Shown here: positions 40,347 to 51,300 of the stretch, piece after piece
How positions within the stretch are numbered: position 1 is the first letter of the stretch
Layout of the letters: each line of letters begins with the position of its first letter
Origin: Tritrichomonas musculus
Lineage: Eukaryota; Parabasalia; Tritrichomonadida; Tritrichomonadidae
DNA: 64,000 nucleotides
Reading direction: 5' to 3'
Assembly (NCBI GenBank): GCA_039105265.1
Contig: JAPFFF010000013.1
Coordinates: 3,224,001 to 3,288,000 of the forward strand
The notes under the pieces: model-generated
What the model saw: the letters and a program-made list of their open reading frames with translations, nothing else
The model's database searches: none
Told to the model about the DNA's origin: nothing
Position numbers and translations under genes: made by a program

Positions 40347-41627
40347 CTATTCGCTGGAATTATGCTGACATAACTGAACAGAATTTTTCAAAAATGGTAC
40401 AGATTTCCTTTGGTTTGTAACAAATTTTGGTACACTTGATGTGAGAGGGTTTTTCTTTTGGTGCAATTTGATTCTTTTGGAACTATCATTTGGCATAATT
40501 ATAGTGGGAGTAGCTAAGGGGAGACGTGGATGGAGAATATTGAAGCAAACACGATTTTTTGATTCAAGCTGATTTAATGGCTGAACTTTATAAAAGTAAG
40601 CGTCGCTTTTTGAAAGATGATAAAGGGATTCAAAAGTAGTAACTTTAAAGCTATCGTCTTTCAAAAGTTGAATAACGGCCGAATTATTTCCGAAAGATTC
40701 AGCATATGATGAAACTGAGAAAACTGTAATACATCTCTCATCAAAATGCTGAACTACTCCATTTAGTACGCATTGGTGTGCACGAATAACTCGTTTGATT
40801 GAGTTATCGTTGATAAAATTATATGTTGCTTCTCGATTGAATATGTAACCATAACCACGCGGGTTCCGCTCGAATTGGCATTTTAAATGATTTGAAGGAT
40901 CACTCCAAACAAGATCTGAAAGAAGGGAATTCTCCTCAAATGTATCAATAGGTCTTTTAATTTGAATATTTATATCATCGATAAGGTTTAATTTTGGGCT
41001 TAAACCGCCATGTATACAAAAAGTTGTTTCATTTACAATCGCACCTATAGGAAGATATGAAAAAGCACGAATAAATGCATTGTAAAGCGATTCTGTATAT
41101 TGATAACAATTGTCACATTGCGAATCAGAAGTGCATTTTTCATATAATTTTTCATTAAATCTATTTGGACTATTATAACTAAGTATTTCATTTTTGAATC
41201 CATATTGGCTGCATATTTGATCGAATTCATGATTTCCTCTAAGAAGATATACCATATCTGGATACATTACTTTCAATGCAAATAACAATGTAATACATTC
41301 GAGAGAAAAATTGCCACGGTCAACATAATCTCCAAGAAATAAAACTTTTGATTCTGTTTGTACAATAAACTTTAATATTCGTAACAGATCATGAAAACTT
41401 CCATGAATATCACCAACTACTACTAAATCATCATTTATTTTTAAGATATTCTCTTCTGTTTCAAATATCTCTTGAGCTTCAGAGCATAAATCTATTAATA
41501 AATTTTCATCGAAAGATGGAATGGGATTTCCATTTCGTAACTGATTTCCAACATTTAAAAGATCGTCAAGCGAATGAGTAGATAGAAAAGAATATGTCGA
41601 TAGAACATATGATGCTTTTTTTTCCAT
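40347..41627 (-). CDS. PPP-family serine/threonine protein phosphatase
   Basis: 426 residues. The PPP catalytic core is complete: GDIHG (72-76), GDYVDRG (99-105), GNHE (131-134), then WSDP, RGYGYIF, the RAHQC loop and a CITVFSVSSYAES end (usually TVFSAPNYC). These are the metal-binding and phosphate-binding motifs of PP1/PP2A-type enzymes. An insert CTSDSQCDNCYQYTE lies in the middle, and the N-terminal 65 residues are less conserved. The basic C-terminal extension (about 330-426) is shared with the pseudogene tail at 36100. The initiator-like TCATTATG places the likely start only 3 nt from the ATG. Substrate unknown. Confidence 0.95.
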   Translation of the reverse strand: MEKKASYVLSTYSFLSTHSLDDLLNVGNQLRNGNPIPSFDENLLIDLCSEAQEIFETEENILKINDDLVVVGDIHGSFHDLLRILKFIVQTESKVLFLGDYVDRGNFSLECITLLFALKVMYPDMVYLLRGNHEFDQICSQYGFKNEILSYNSPNRFNEKLYEKCTSDSQCDNCYQYTESLYNAFIRAFSYLPIGAIVNETTFCIHGGLSPKLNLIDDINIQIKRPIDTFEENSLLSDLVWSDPSNHLKCQFERNPRGYGYIFNREATYNFINDNSIKRVIRAHQCVLNGVVQHFDERCITVFSVSSYAESFGNNSAVIQLLKDDSFKVTTFESLYHLSKSDAYFYKVQPLNQLESKNRVCFNILHPRLPLATPTIIMPNDSSKRIKLHQKKNPLTSSVPKFVTNQRKSVPFLKNSVQLCQHNSSE

Positions 41628-41632
41628 AATGA
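41627..41632 (-). promoter_or_regulatory. Initiator-like TCATTA abutting the phosphatase ATG
   Basis: On the minus strand TCATTATG has A(+1) at 41630 and the ATG at 41627, implying a leader of about 3 nt if used. It overlaps the start codon. Confidence 0.35.
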
Positions 41633-42083
41633 ATAAAATTTATAAAACTCTTAGCGATTAAAAATTGAAAGGATAATCGGGATTATGATTTTTTCAATAT
41701 TTTTTTCAGAAAATTGAATAAAAATTTCAAATTTTTGATAAAAAGTTGGTATGATAAAAAAAATTGATTGTTTTTCCATAAAAAAAAACTATGATATTAA
41801 AAATGATAATTCGCCAAAAAAAGTAATTCAGAAACAAGTATAAAAACATTTTTCAATTTATCAAAAAATATTCAATGATTTTAAAGCGCATGAGAAACAT
41901 AAAACCCTTTTATTAAACCTCAAATATTCTCAAATTTCTTTTGCATACATGAAATAAAAAACTTAAAGGGTGGATTTCTATATTTAATTCAAATTTATAT
42001 CCAGATATAATATTATATCATTCTTAAACATTTATTGAGAAAATAAAAATAATAAAAAGTCCAAATTGATGCTTTGATATTTA
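41633..42083. other. Intergenic spacer
   Basis: AT-rich DNA between two minus-strand genes, with no supported feature beyond the initiator-like motif at its left edge. Confidence 0.4.
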
Positions 42084-43679
42084 TTATGTATTAATTATTT
42101 TTGCTTGATGTGGAAAAGAATTATAATCGTATTTAACTGAAGAAGGCAATTTTACTTGTATATTTTCATTGCAATACGAAAAAGCATTATTTTTCACTAA
42201 AGAAAGAGAATTTGAAAGAATTTCGATTTCATTCAATGATCTGCATTCTCCGAAACAATTCGATCCAAGCGAGCTTACAGAAGCAGGAATGACTATCTTC
42301 GATAGAGAAGCGCAATTCCGAAATGAGAACTCCTTTATATAGACCACAGACGAAGGAATTTCGATGCTCTTCAAATATTTGCAATTCGAAAAAGCGGCAT
42401 TTTCAATTGAATTCAAAGAAGGAGGAAGCAAAACCGTTTCTAAAAGTTCGCAGTCACAAAAAGTTGAGCTATCTATTTTAATTAACTGGCATTTTGAAAG
42501 ATCAGCCTTTCTCAAATTTTGACAGCGATAGAAGCAGTGCGTTCCCACTGAAATAACAGACGAAGGCAGGTCAATCTCCTTCAGAAGACAGTCAGAAAAG
42601 CAAGACTGGCCGATCGAGATCACAGACGATGGAATCTCAATCTGCATGAGAGAACAACAACCAGAAAACGCGCCGTTTCCAATTTTAATCACAGATGATG
42701 AAATTTCGACTTTGGTGAGCGACGAACAGTTCGAAAAGGCGCTGCTTTCGATGATCGTCACGGATGAAGGAATTTGAATGTGCTCCAGAGAGGTGCAGGA
42801 ACTAAAGGCGCTGCTCGAGATGAACTTGACAGACAGAGGAATGTTAACATCGGTTATTTTGGAGCAATTTAAAGCAAATGAATCCGGAATGAAGATCAAG
42901 TTTTCTGGGAAATTGACGGTTTTTAGTTTGTTTGTCTTAATTTGGTCTTGTATCTTCGCACATTCTTTCATCGCTGTTATTATTTGGGGCATTTTTTGTT
43001 TGAGATTGATTTTATCGTTGTGACAAAAACAATTCTGTGGTAAATAGAAAAAGTGATCGTTTCGCTTTGAAATGCAATCAATCATTATTTCTTCTGAAAG
43101 TTTCTTGCCATCAAGAGTTTCCAAGAGAATGAAAAGATTTTGGTTATTGTAATCTCTTTCTGTTTCTGAGGCTCCTTCTATAATGAAATTGTAGGCTGAA
43201 TCATGATTTTCTAATACTCGATCTTTGTCGTTGAAAATGTTGTACAGAGATTGAATGGGAATGTCATACATGTCATCTTTGTAATTTTCAATGAATAAGT
43301 CAAGATTTTTGGAAATATGATTCTCATAAAATGTTTTGTCTTGATTTTTTTCTGATTTGATATTTGTCAAAAGGAAAGTATTAAATGCTTCCTGATATCC
43401 TGGTTGCGATTGTAAATCTGACGAAATACCAAATTCTATATTTAATAAATGAATTTGTATAATGTTATTTTGATCAATCATCAAATTATTGTCATTATCT
43501 AATAAGTGATTCAGAAAATCGATGAAAATTTCTTCTTGAACATTTGAACTAATGTTGTATTCGCCATTTAAATATATAGCTTCCATAATTCTTTCAGGCA
43601 ATCTTAAGAATTGCTTCAAACTCAAAGGAATTTCTTTTGTATGTCCATCTAAAAAAACAAACTTGATGCTTTTATCCAT
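42084..43679 (-). CDS. BspA-like LRR protein with a BTB/BACK-like N-terminal module
   Basis: 531 residues. A longer reading begins at GTG 43739, but the initiator-like TCATTC lies between it and the ATG at 43679, so the ATG is chosen. Residues 1-90 (MDKSIKFVFLDGHTKEIPLS, NGEYNISSNVQEEIFIDFLN) resemble a degenerate BTB fold. Residues about 130-225 resemble BACK (LFIENYKDDMYDIPIQSLYN, LFILLETLDGKKLSEE, FYLPQN). The same module begins the coiled-coil gene at 59662. Residues about 250-531 are about 11 BspA/TpLRR repeats (SLxxIxIPSSVxxIxxxAFxxC). No signal peptide is seen. The protein is probably an intracellular adaptor; function unknown. Confidence 0.92.
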   Translation of the reverse strand: MDKSIKFVFLDGHTKEIPLSLKQFLRLPERIMEAIYLNGEYNISSNVQEEIFIDFLNHLLDNDNNLMIDQNNIIQIHLLNIEFGISSDLQSQPGYQEAFNTFLLTNIKSEKNQDKTFYENHISKNLDLFIENYKDDMYDIPIQSLYNIFNDKDRVLENHDSAYNFIIEGASETERDYNNQNLFILLETLDGKKLSEEIMIDCISKRNDHFFYLPQNCFCHNDKINLKQKMPQIITAMKECAKIQDQIKTNKLKTVNFPENLIFIPDSFALNCSKITDVNIPLSVKFISSSAFSSCTSLEHIQIPSSVTIIESSAFSNCSSLTKVEISSSVIKIGNGAFSGCCSLMQIEIPSSVISIGQSCFSDCLLKEIDLPSSVISVGTHCFYRCQNLRKADLSKCQLIKIDSSTFCDCELLETVLLPPSLNSIENAAFSNCKYLKSIEIPSSVVYIKEFSFRNCASLSKIVIPASVSSLGSNCFGECRSLNEIEILSNSLSLVKNNAFSYCNENIQVKLPSSVKYDYNSFPHQAKIINT

Positions 43680-43681
43680 AG

Positions 43682-43687
43682 GAATGA
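43682..43687 (-). promoter_or_regulatory. Initiator-like TCATTC fixing the start of the BTB/LRR gene
   Basis: On the minus strand TCA(+1)TTC has its A(+1) at 43685, 6 nt before the ATG at 43679 and downstream of the in-frame GTG at 43739. Confidence 0.5.
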
Positions 43688-43739
43688 AATAACAATATTT
43701 CAAAATTGGAAAATTAAAAAATTCTCTCAAATAGTCCAC

Positions 43740-44771
43740 TTTTTGAACTTTTTCTTCTCAATAATCCCCAAAAATTTGAGAGTTTATTTACCATATAACT
43801 TTTTGAAAATTGAGGCTTTAAAATTGGCCATATTTGATCGTTTTTTTACGTTGAAAAATTTGATAACAGAGAGAGAGACCGTTTAAAAGCTCTTCGTTAT
43901 CAACATTGTCAACGTGGGAAATGACATTGAAAATGATCGTTCAAAAATATGTCTCTTTTTAACTTTTTTCAATTTCAATTCAACGAATTGAAATCAAAGT
44001 TACACTTTAGTATTTTTATATGAAAATAGAATTGTTCATAATGAACAAATACTAATTAATTTTGAATTAGAATATTATTGCTTTTACATTCTTCATTATT
44101 CTGAGAATTTAATCATACTCTTGCTTTTGTAATTATTTAATGGTAAAAATTGAATGGTCGAAAAAATATATCAAAAAGTTAAAATTTCTAAATAGTAAAA
44201 AAAAAAAAAAACTTTTTCATAATATAATGTGAATTGACGTTAACTCGTTCGTTTTTTCTATGTTATCTGAACGTTGAGAGCTTAGTTGATGATCGTTCAT
44301 TTCGTTGACATTAACGGGTTCAACGTAGTTGATCGTTGACTGTAAATGAACGAGATGTTATAAAATTCAACGAGCTCAACGTCAACGTTGGCCTTCCCTG
44401 ATTGAAATGGTATGGATCAAATGAAAGCACGTTTTGTATATTTAACGGTCATATTTATCGTAAAATTTAATTTTAGAATATTTTTTAATGAACAAAATCA
44501 TTTTTAGAATATATAACTTGTTTTAAATAGTTTACACCATTCAAATTACCCGTTAAATAACCTTTGAATCTTTCAATAGTAAATGTCTTCCTTTTTTAAA
44601 TGGTGAAAAGGTATTCATTTATAATTTCATAGCCTTACAAAACATTTTAATAGAACAAGGTTTTGGTGATAGATAGCAAACCAGAATGAAGCTATGCTGT
44701 AAGCCTACTTTATGAGTTGCTATAAGCGGGCTCTTCTTCCTTGTGTCTCTGAAATATTAAAGATATTCATG

Positions 44772-44808
<37 letters not shown>

Positions 44809-45927
44809 GCTACTTAAATGTAAAATAGGTATATATTTTTAATAAAAAAATTATTTGGTGATTTCAGTATTTTATGTTTTTCTAAGCTTAATTCCTAATC
44901 AATGCACTGAAATCTCTATTACCAAATCATAGTTCTCGTAGTTAGCCAATATTTTTTTTAATTGATTGATTGAACCTATAGGAAATCCTGAGGTAATGTG
45001 AAAAAAGAGCAATCTTCTGTGCCAAGGGCTTTAGTCGAACATTTTAATTTGAAATAGAAAAAATTATTTCATGGGAAAGTTTACCAATTGGAAGAGAATC
45101 TATTTGAAAAACTTAACTTAAAAAGAGATTTCAATATTATGATTTAACGCCAGCTAGTCCGTTGATTGAGCAACTCATTACAGATGGATTGAGTTATTGC
45201 CCTTATGTATTCATACAAAGGATACCACATAAAATTTTTTCTCATTTAAGCACCATTGTTCTAGATTTCTCATAGAAAGGGATCTGGAAAAAATGGTAGT
45301 TATATTCTCCCATCTTTTTATTTAACAAGGGCTCATCACCCCATTCAGATTATGGTTTTGGTCCCCCATTGGGCCAAATGGCTTCTGAGAAAATCGCATA
45401 AAGTGTCCTGATTCTCTAAACGCTTATACATATTGCTGCTGCTTGATGATTATCCATTTTTTCATTGTTCAAAATTTGATCATTACATTTTGAAACAAAA
45501 TTGGATGCAGATGATTTTTTAGAAAACAATGATACTGACATTATTTGGCATGCTTACAGCCTAGACTATATCCCCATTAAACAAATGTGCTCCTAAATTA
45601 GTCAAAAACTAAGAGGAATTAATTTTCATACAGAAAATAAACATTTTGAAAGCTCAAAATAAGAATAGCTTAACATTTCAATTTCCATGATCCACAATTT
45701 TGGAGAAAGTTATTATGCAAAGGCTTAAGTGCGTAATGACCTGAATGCCCAAAGCTTATATACCCATTGAAAAGAAGTATATGATTATTTTTTTACGTAC
45801 CGATGAACAATTAATCATTATATTTTTCATTAAAAATTTTACAATATAAATTTATATAAAAATATCAATTGCCTGTTTGAAATTTTGAAATAATTATATT
45901 TATTTAAAAAATTATACAAATTCCACG
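43740..45927. other. Long region without an intact gene; CGTTGA-rich patch and possible eroded coding DNA
   Basis: 43880-44400 is rich in GTCAACGT, CGTTGAC and CAACGTTG motifs, densest at 44220-44395, and is less AT-rich than its surroundings; it may be an old repeat. 44640-45770 is also less AT-rich and gives short coding-like runs in several frames on the plus strand (for example LVSLKY, FEKLNLKRDFNIM, MYSYKGYHIKFF) broken by many stops. I cannot name the ancestor. A run of about 30 T residues lies at 44777-44807. Confidence 0.4.
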
Positions 45928-46149
45928 TATAGTACCAAGAAAAAGTGGATGACTTCGCGAAAAACTGGGTGACGCATTCAATTTTTATAAATTTTGAATA
46001 AAAAGAATGATCGTTCTAGTTTATAAAATAAATTTGAATTTAAATTAATTTTCACAATTTTTTTTCTATAGATTGAGAAGATTCTATCAAAAAATTGAAT
46101 TCGTCACCTAGTTTTTCGCTTCGTCACCTACTTTTTCCCGTTACTATAG
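45928..46149. mobile_element. 222-bp MITE with tandem-unit inverted ends and TA target site
   Basis: The left end (45928-about 45985) and right end (about 46095-46149) are inverted copies with about seven mismatches. Each end carries two tandem related units, GAAAAAGTGGATGACTTC and GAAAAACTGGGTGACG on the left, and the equivalent GAAAAAGTAGGTGACG and GAAAAACTAGGTGACG on the right. The outermost bases are TATAGTA/TACTATA, consistent with a duplicated TA as made by Tc1/mariner transposases. The interior of about 110 bp is AT-rich and non-coding. Confidence 0.82.
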
Positions 46150-47018
46150 CATTTTTTGAGAGCTCGGCTCTCAAAAAGTGAGGAGCGGAATTTGTAAATC
46201 TCTGAATTGCTTTCACTTTTTGAGTTTTTCTCCCTCAAAAAGTGAACCATTCAAGAGATTTATATATATTTATATATATATTTCTATACATTAATTATAT
46301 TTTTTAAAATAATACTTAACTGGTGCACATAAATATAAAATTCTTAGAAAATAAATCAATAATAATAGAGGTATATCAACCAAAATGTTGTTCTCAAAAA
46401 GTTATCATCTTTTTTTTGTATATCTTAACGAAAAATCAAATTATTTAAAAAATTATAATATATTTATTTTTATTAAATTTAAAAGATTTAAATATTTTGA
46501 TAAATATTAATAATATTTTTTTTATACATTGATCGATTAATTGCAAAAAAATGAGCAGACAAATTTATATAATCTTTTGTATTTCTATTTTATAATAAAT
46601 ATAAAATCTAAAATCATATGATTTAATCAAGTTTTTCTGTTACAAGTAAAAATATTCATATTTTATAATGATATTCTGATAAACTATTCAATTTTTTAAA
46701 ATCAATTAATTTCGAATATCTAATTATAAATTTAATAAATTTAATTAAAAATCAGTTCAATTTTGAAATTGATCTATTTTTGTTTCATTTTCAAAATTAG
46801 ATTATTTTTATTGATGTCATTTCAATTTCAAATGCAAATTAGCAAATTGAACTTCAAAAAGCAGAATAATCATTTATCATCAATAATAATAATAATAGCA
46901 TATTTAACATCAATACAATGATAATTACAGAAGGATTGATGAAAATCTAATGAAATTTAAATTTGAATAGTTTATTTTTAGATTCGTTTATTTATTGTAA
47001 AAATTACATTGATTCTTC
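46150..47018. other. AT-rich spacer with three CTCAAAAAGTGA motifs
   Basis: 46165-46250 holds CTCAAAAAGTGAGG, TTCACTTTTTGAG and CTCAAAAAGTGAACC, giving two possible stem-loops. The rest is AT-rich, with an AATAAT repeat near 46885-46900. No gene. Confidence 0.5.
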
Positions 47019-47324
47019 ATGAAAAGGCGCAGTTCAGTGCGCCTTGAACCAACAAAAATCTTTTTTCCAAATACATTTATCCATGCAACAAATCGCTTTA
47101 CTTTTACAATAGCAAATCTAACAGATCAGCAAATTCATTATTCCATTCGATGCTTTTCAAACAGTGAAGATCAAAATGATTCAAAAATTGACCTCGATAC
47201 TTCAGCTGGCCGTACAAAACTAAGCGAATTAGATAAATTTCATTCAAAATTTTTTAATGTTGAACCTTCACATGGAGATCTATTGTTGTTAAACCAAAGT
47301 CTGACATTTCGATGGGACCAATGA
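47019..47324 (+). CDS. Short ASH/MSP-like domain protein, probably a truncated gene
   Basis: 101 residues. VRLEPTKIFFPNTFIHATNR, FTFTIANLTDQQIHYSIRCF, then FNVEPSHGDLLLLNQSLTFRW follow the pattern of an ASH/Hydin or MSP-type immunoglobulin-like domain (strand, P-x-x-hydrophobic-F, N-L-x-x, ...PxxGxLxxxxSLxFxW). Flagellar proteins of the HYDIN/CFAP type carry strings of such domains, but here the frame stops exactly at the last strand. A 139-bp tandem array begins about 100 bp downstream. It is either a single-domain small protein or the 5' stub of a larger flagellar gene. No splice signal was seen that would extend it. Confidence 0.5.
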   Translation: MKRRSSVRLEPTKIFFPNTFIHATNRFTFTIANLTDQQIHYSIRCFSNSEDQNDSKIDLDTSAGRTKLSELDKFHSKFFNVEPSHGDLLLLNQSLTFRWDQ

Positions 47325-47423
47325 GGAGATATCTTTAATAATTTGATAGATGTTTAGTATGCAACATTATTTCTACCAATTGATCTTTCAGGATACCTGA
47401 AATAAGATTTCATATCTTGATTT

Positions 47424-47985
47424 AATATTGAGATATATTCACAATTTCAATGCAATAAAATTGAGATAAAAATTCAATTTATTTGAAATAATTTAACCAT
47501 TTTTTTAACCTAGAATTTAGATTTAACCTTTTTATTTGACCTATATTTATTTTCAATAAAGATAAATTGAGATATATTCACAATTTCAATGCAATAAAAT
47601 TGAGATAACAATTCAATTTATTTGAAATAATTTAACCATTTTTTTAACCTAGAATTTAGATTTAACCTTTTTATTTGACCTATATTTATTTTCAATAAAG
47701 ATAAATTGAGATATATTCACAATTTCAATGCAATAAAATTGAGATAAAAATTCAATTTATTTGAAATAATTTAACCATTTTTTTAACCTAGAATTTAGAT
47801 TTAACCTTTTTATTTGACCTATATTTATTTTCAATAAAGATAAATTGAGATATATTCACAATTTCAATGCAATAAAATTGAGATAACAATTCAATTTATT
47901 TGAAATAATTTAACCTTTTTTTTTAACCTAGAATTTGGATTTAACCTTTTAATTTGACCTATATTATATTTCAATTCATTCTTTT
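47424..47985. repeat. Tandem satellite, four copies, 139-bp period
   Basis: The unit beginning TTGAGATATATTCACAATTT recurs at 47428, 47567, 47706 and 47845, exactly 139 bp apart. Copies differ by a few bases, alternating GAGATAAAAATTC and GAGATAACAATTC, so copies 1/3 and 2/4 match, as if a 278-bp dimer was duplicated. It is AT-rich and non-coding, and lies between the ASH-like stub and the deubiquitinase gene. Confidence 0.92.
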
Positions 47986-48320
47986 TTCTGAGAATTTGAA
48001 ATGCTTTAATCAAATTGAATTATAACTTTTAATCAAACAGACAGAATGATTTGTATCAAGAGCAAAGTAATTAAGGAACTCATATTAAATCTATTTTCCA
48101 AGTTTTAGTCAATTTGATCTGTAGGATCTTGGTTGATATACCTCTATAATAATAAACAATTATTCCTATGCAATATATTCTTTTTTTTTTTTTTTGATAT
48201 GATTTATATTTTTTTAATTATAAAACCAAAAACTATATACATATCGATAGGAATAATTATAAAAAAATTCATAACCATTTGGAAATTGGAACAAAATTTT
48301 GAAAATTTTATTTGACATTA
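47986..48320. other. Upstream region of the deubiquitinase gene
   Basis: AT-rich, with a T-run at 48181-48195. No clear TCA(Py)(T/A) initiator close to the ATG; TTTGACATTA precedes it. Confidence 0.35.
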
Positions 48321-51300
48321 ATGCAACCTGAAGAAGATTTCGAAACTTGGAAGTTAATCATTCTTACTGTTACAGATGATATTATTAGCTTTAGTTCTAT
48401 GTTTCCAGACCTCAAAAGGCTTATGGAATCAATTGAAGAAACTAATTATTTACCTGGTGAATTAAAACCTTATACAAAAGATTTTATAGAAGAATCTTTT
48501 CCAGATATATCAGCTTCAGTGATTACAACGACATCATCACTGACAAAAAATGAAAATAATATAAACGAATTTCAAGTTATTTCTGATTTTTTCAGATCTA
48601 CAATTAAATTATGTGTATCAAAGATTGCCCGAAAAACAATTTCAGATTTAACTAATGAAAATGAATCAGATGAAGACTATAAAAATTCATTATCTGTGTC
48701 TATCAAAATGATCAATTTATTATCCAATATTTTTGATAAAATTGATTTAGATCCAAAACCAAATGATAAAGAAAAAGTCTTAAATCAAACCTTCTTTTAT
48801 TATTTTTTAAATGACTTAAAAGGAATTGATAAATGTAATTCAGCAATAGAAAGCATTAATAATCACATTGATCAAATCAACCTTGATTCTAGCAACACAG
48901 ATACAAATAATTCAGACTCAACCAAAAAAACGAATCTAATTGAAGAAATATTAGAGAAAGAATCGTCAAAAATTTCAATAATTGTTAAACTCATTCAAAA
49001 AGTTGTCCTAGCAACGACGATCAAAAACAAACAAAATTCAGAGGACAAAAAAGACAAAATTGAACAAGAGAAAGAAAAATATACCAACTATTACGGTCAA
49101 CTTCATTTATTAATTAACAAAACATTTCCAATTTTTCAGAAAATTTGTGAAAAAAATCTCAGAAAATTCAATGCCTCTCATTTAGATCCACTTTTTGAGA
49201 CTCTCACAAAATCATATCAAATTGACTTTAGCGTTTCAAAAGAAGATGACTTTCCATTGACGCTTAATCTTTTTGACCTTTCACAATTCACCATTTTTTC
49301 AACTTTTTTAAAAAGTGACTTTTTTGAAAAGCATCTTTATTCATTGAAAAACATCTCACTTTTGTGTACCAAAACGGTTGATCATTACAATGATAACAAA
49401 GAATATTATGAAAGTGATCAAGAGAAACGCAAAACTAAAAAATTGAACGTTTTATTCATTGATAAAGAAGTCTTACTCAATGCTGTAATTGATCATTTGA
49501 AATTGATTCAAAATCTTCGTTTTAATAAAGAGTTTGGAGAGCCACTTGGCGCCATTTATGCCTTTATTATAGAGAACAAAGAAGATATCATAACAATTGA
49601 TGATATAAAAAATCTTTGGTCAACAATTAAATTCCTTCATTCAGCCGATCTTTCGTCATTTTTCAAAATCTTTGAAAAAGTGACAAAAGTAATGAATGAA
49701 GAAAACAATAAAGAATTCATTGATTTTGCTTTATCACATGTTTCAAGTGAGACAACAAATGAAAAAGAATCGGTTTCTTTGAAATTTGATAAAAATTTTG
49801 CCGACTTTTTGTATTTCGTGGCTTGCAATTTTGAGAGGAAAAAATTCAGAGAGCCTTTCAAAAAAGTTCGTAGTTTATTCTGGTCGTTTTCATTTGATGA
49901 GAAAGGAATTGAAACAGACGAAATGAAAGAATATGCAAGGAGCAAACTTAGCTTTTTATGCGACTTTTGTTCAAACGAGATGATTGAACTATTAGTCAAA
50001 GAAAAAGTTCCAACTTTGCCTGAATTTTCTGAAGAGAATAAAAAAAATGAAGAAAGAGAATTCATCTTGAGGTTGATTGATAGATCAATCACAAAACAAG
50101 AAGAAATAAATGAAGACTCATGCAACAAACTGATTCAGTTTTGCATTTCACAATTGCAAGACAAATCAATGATAAACATTTTGACCAGTATTTGCACCAC
50201 TCAAAAAGTGACCTTAGAAAAAGATCAAATTGAGCAGTTGTCAAACATATCGAACAAGTTTCTCACCAATATTTTGCTTTCATCTGGCTTTGATGATGCT
50301 TATATTGAGAACTTTTTCTTAACTACAAAAAATATTGATTCTGATCTCTACGATTTGATTGAAAAATACGTTCTTCAAAAGAACAAACAATGGGAATCAA
50401 TAGAGAATGATTATTTGACACATCTTCCATTTGAGAAAGAAGATTTGCTTTGGACTTTTTCAGTCAAAAAGTCAGATGTTCGTCATAAGTTCATCAATAA
50501 ATTGTGTCAGATTTATTCAAATAACGACGGTTATTTGTTAACTGACAAACAAATGATTAACCACTTTTTGAATAGAGTTGAAAGCTTGATTGATGATCCT
50601 GAGAAAAGAGAAAATTGCTTCCAATTATTACAACGTTTTATCAACTCTATTGATGAAACCAATCCTGACTTAATTGACATTAAAAAAAGTGACAAATCTA
50701 ATGATTTAATACAAATTGAATTCAATGGAATTCAAGGGAAATTCAATTTTTCAAAGAATAATGCGACACTTGTTGCTTATTATAAAGCATCACAAATATT
50801 GAATGTTCCTTTAAGTCAAGTCACTTTGTTGTATGGCGACAATCCAGCAGACACTGAGAAAACGTTCTCTCAATTGTCGTTCATGAAAGAGTCAATTGAA
50901 TTGGTTCCAATCGTTGGTGATGAGTCATCAATAAGAAGGAGACACTTAAGAACAGTTTCACCATCCACACAAATATGCCATTCTGATTTAATGAACAAAT
51001 TAATTTCATTTTTGAAGGATGATAAAGCAAACGATAATAACACGTTTGTTTTGATGACTTTGTTGCTTGATTTGCCAACATCCGAACCAGTTTACAACAT
51101 GATTAATTACTTCTACATTAAAGAGAAAATTGACTATGAAAGAATCTTTCCAATTAATTATCCAAAGTTCTTCGTGTATAGTTTAAATGCACTCCAACAA
51201 ATGGGCGGAAATCTGAAAGATGAAGTTTTTCGAACAAATGGAATTGAATACTTAATTCATGCTGTTACAAGAGTCAATAGTTTGTATTTGATCTCCGAAA

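Noticed and set aside
44640-45770. Possible decayed transposase or other gene
   Set aside because: Coding-like runs exist but with many stops and no motif I can name, so no gene call was made beyond a note.
49637-50128. 163-codon minus-strand frame inside the deubiquitinase gene
   Set aside because: Ser/Phe/Leu-rich antisense shadow of Lys/Glu-rich coding sequence.
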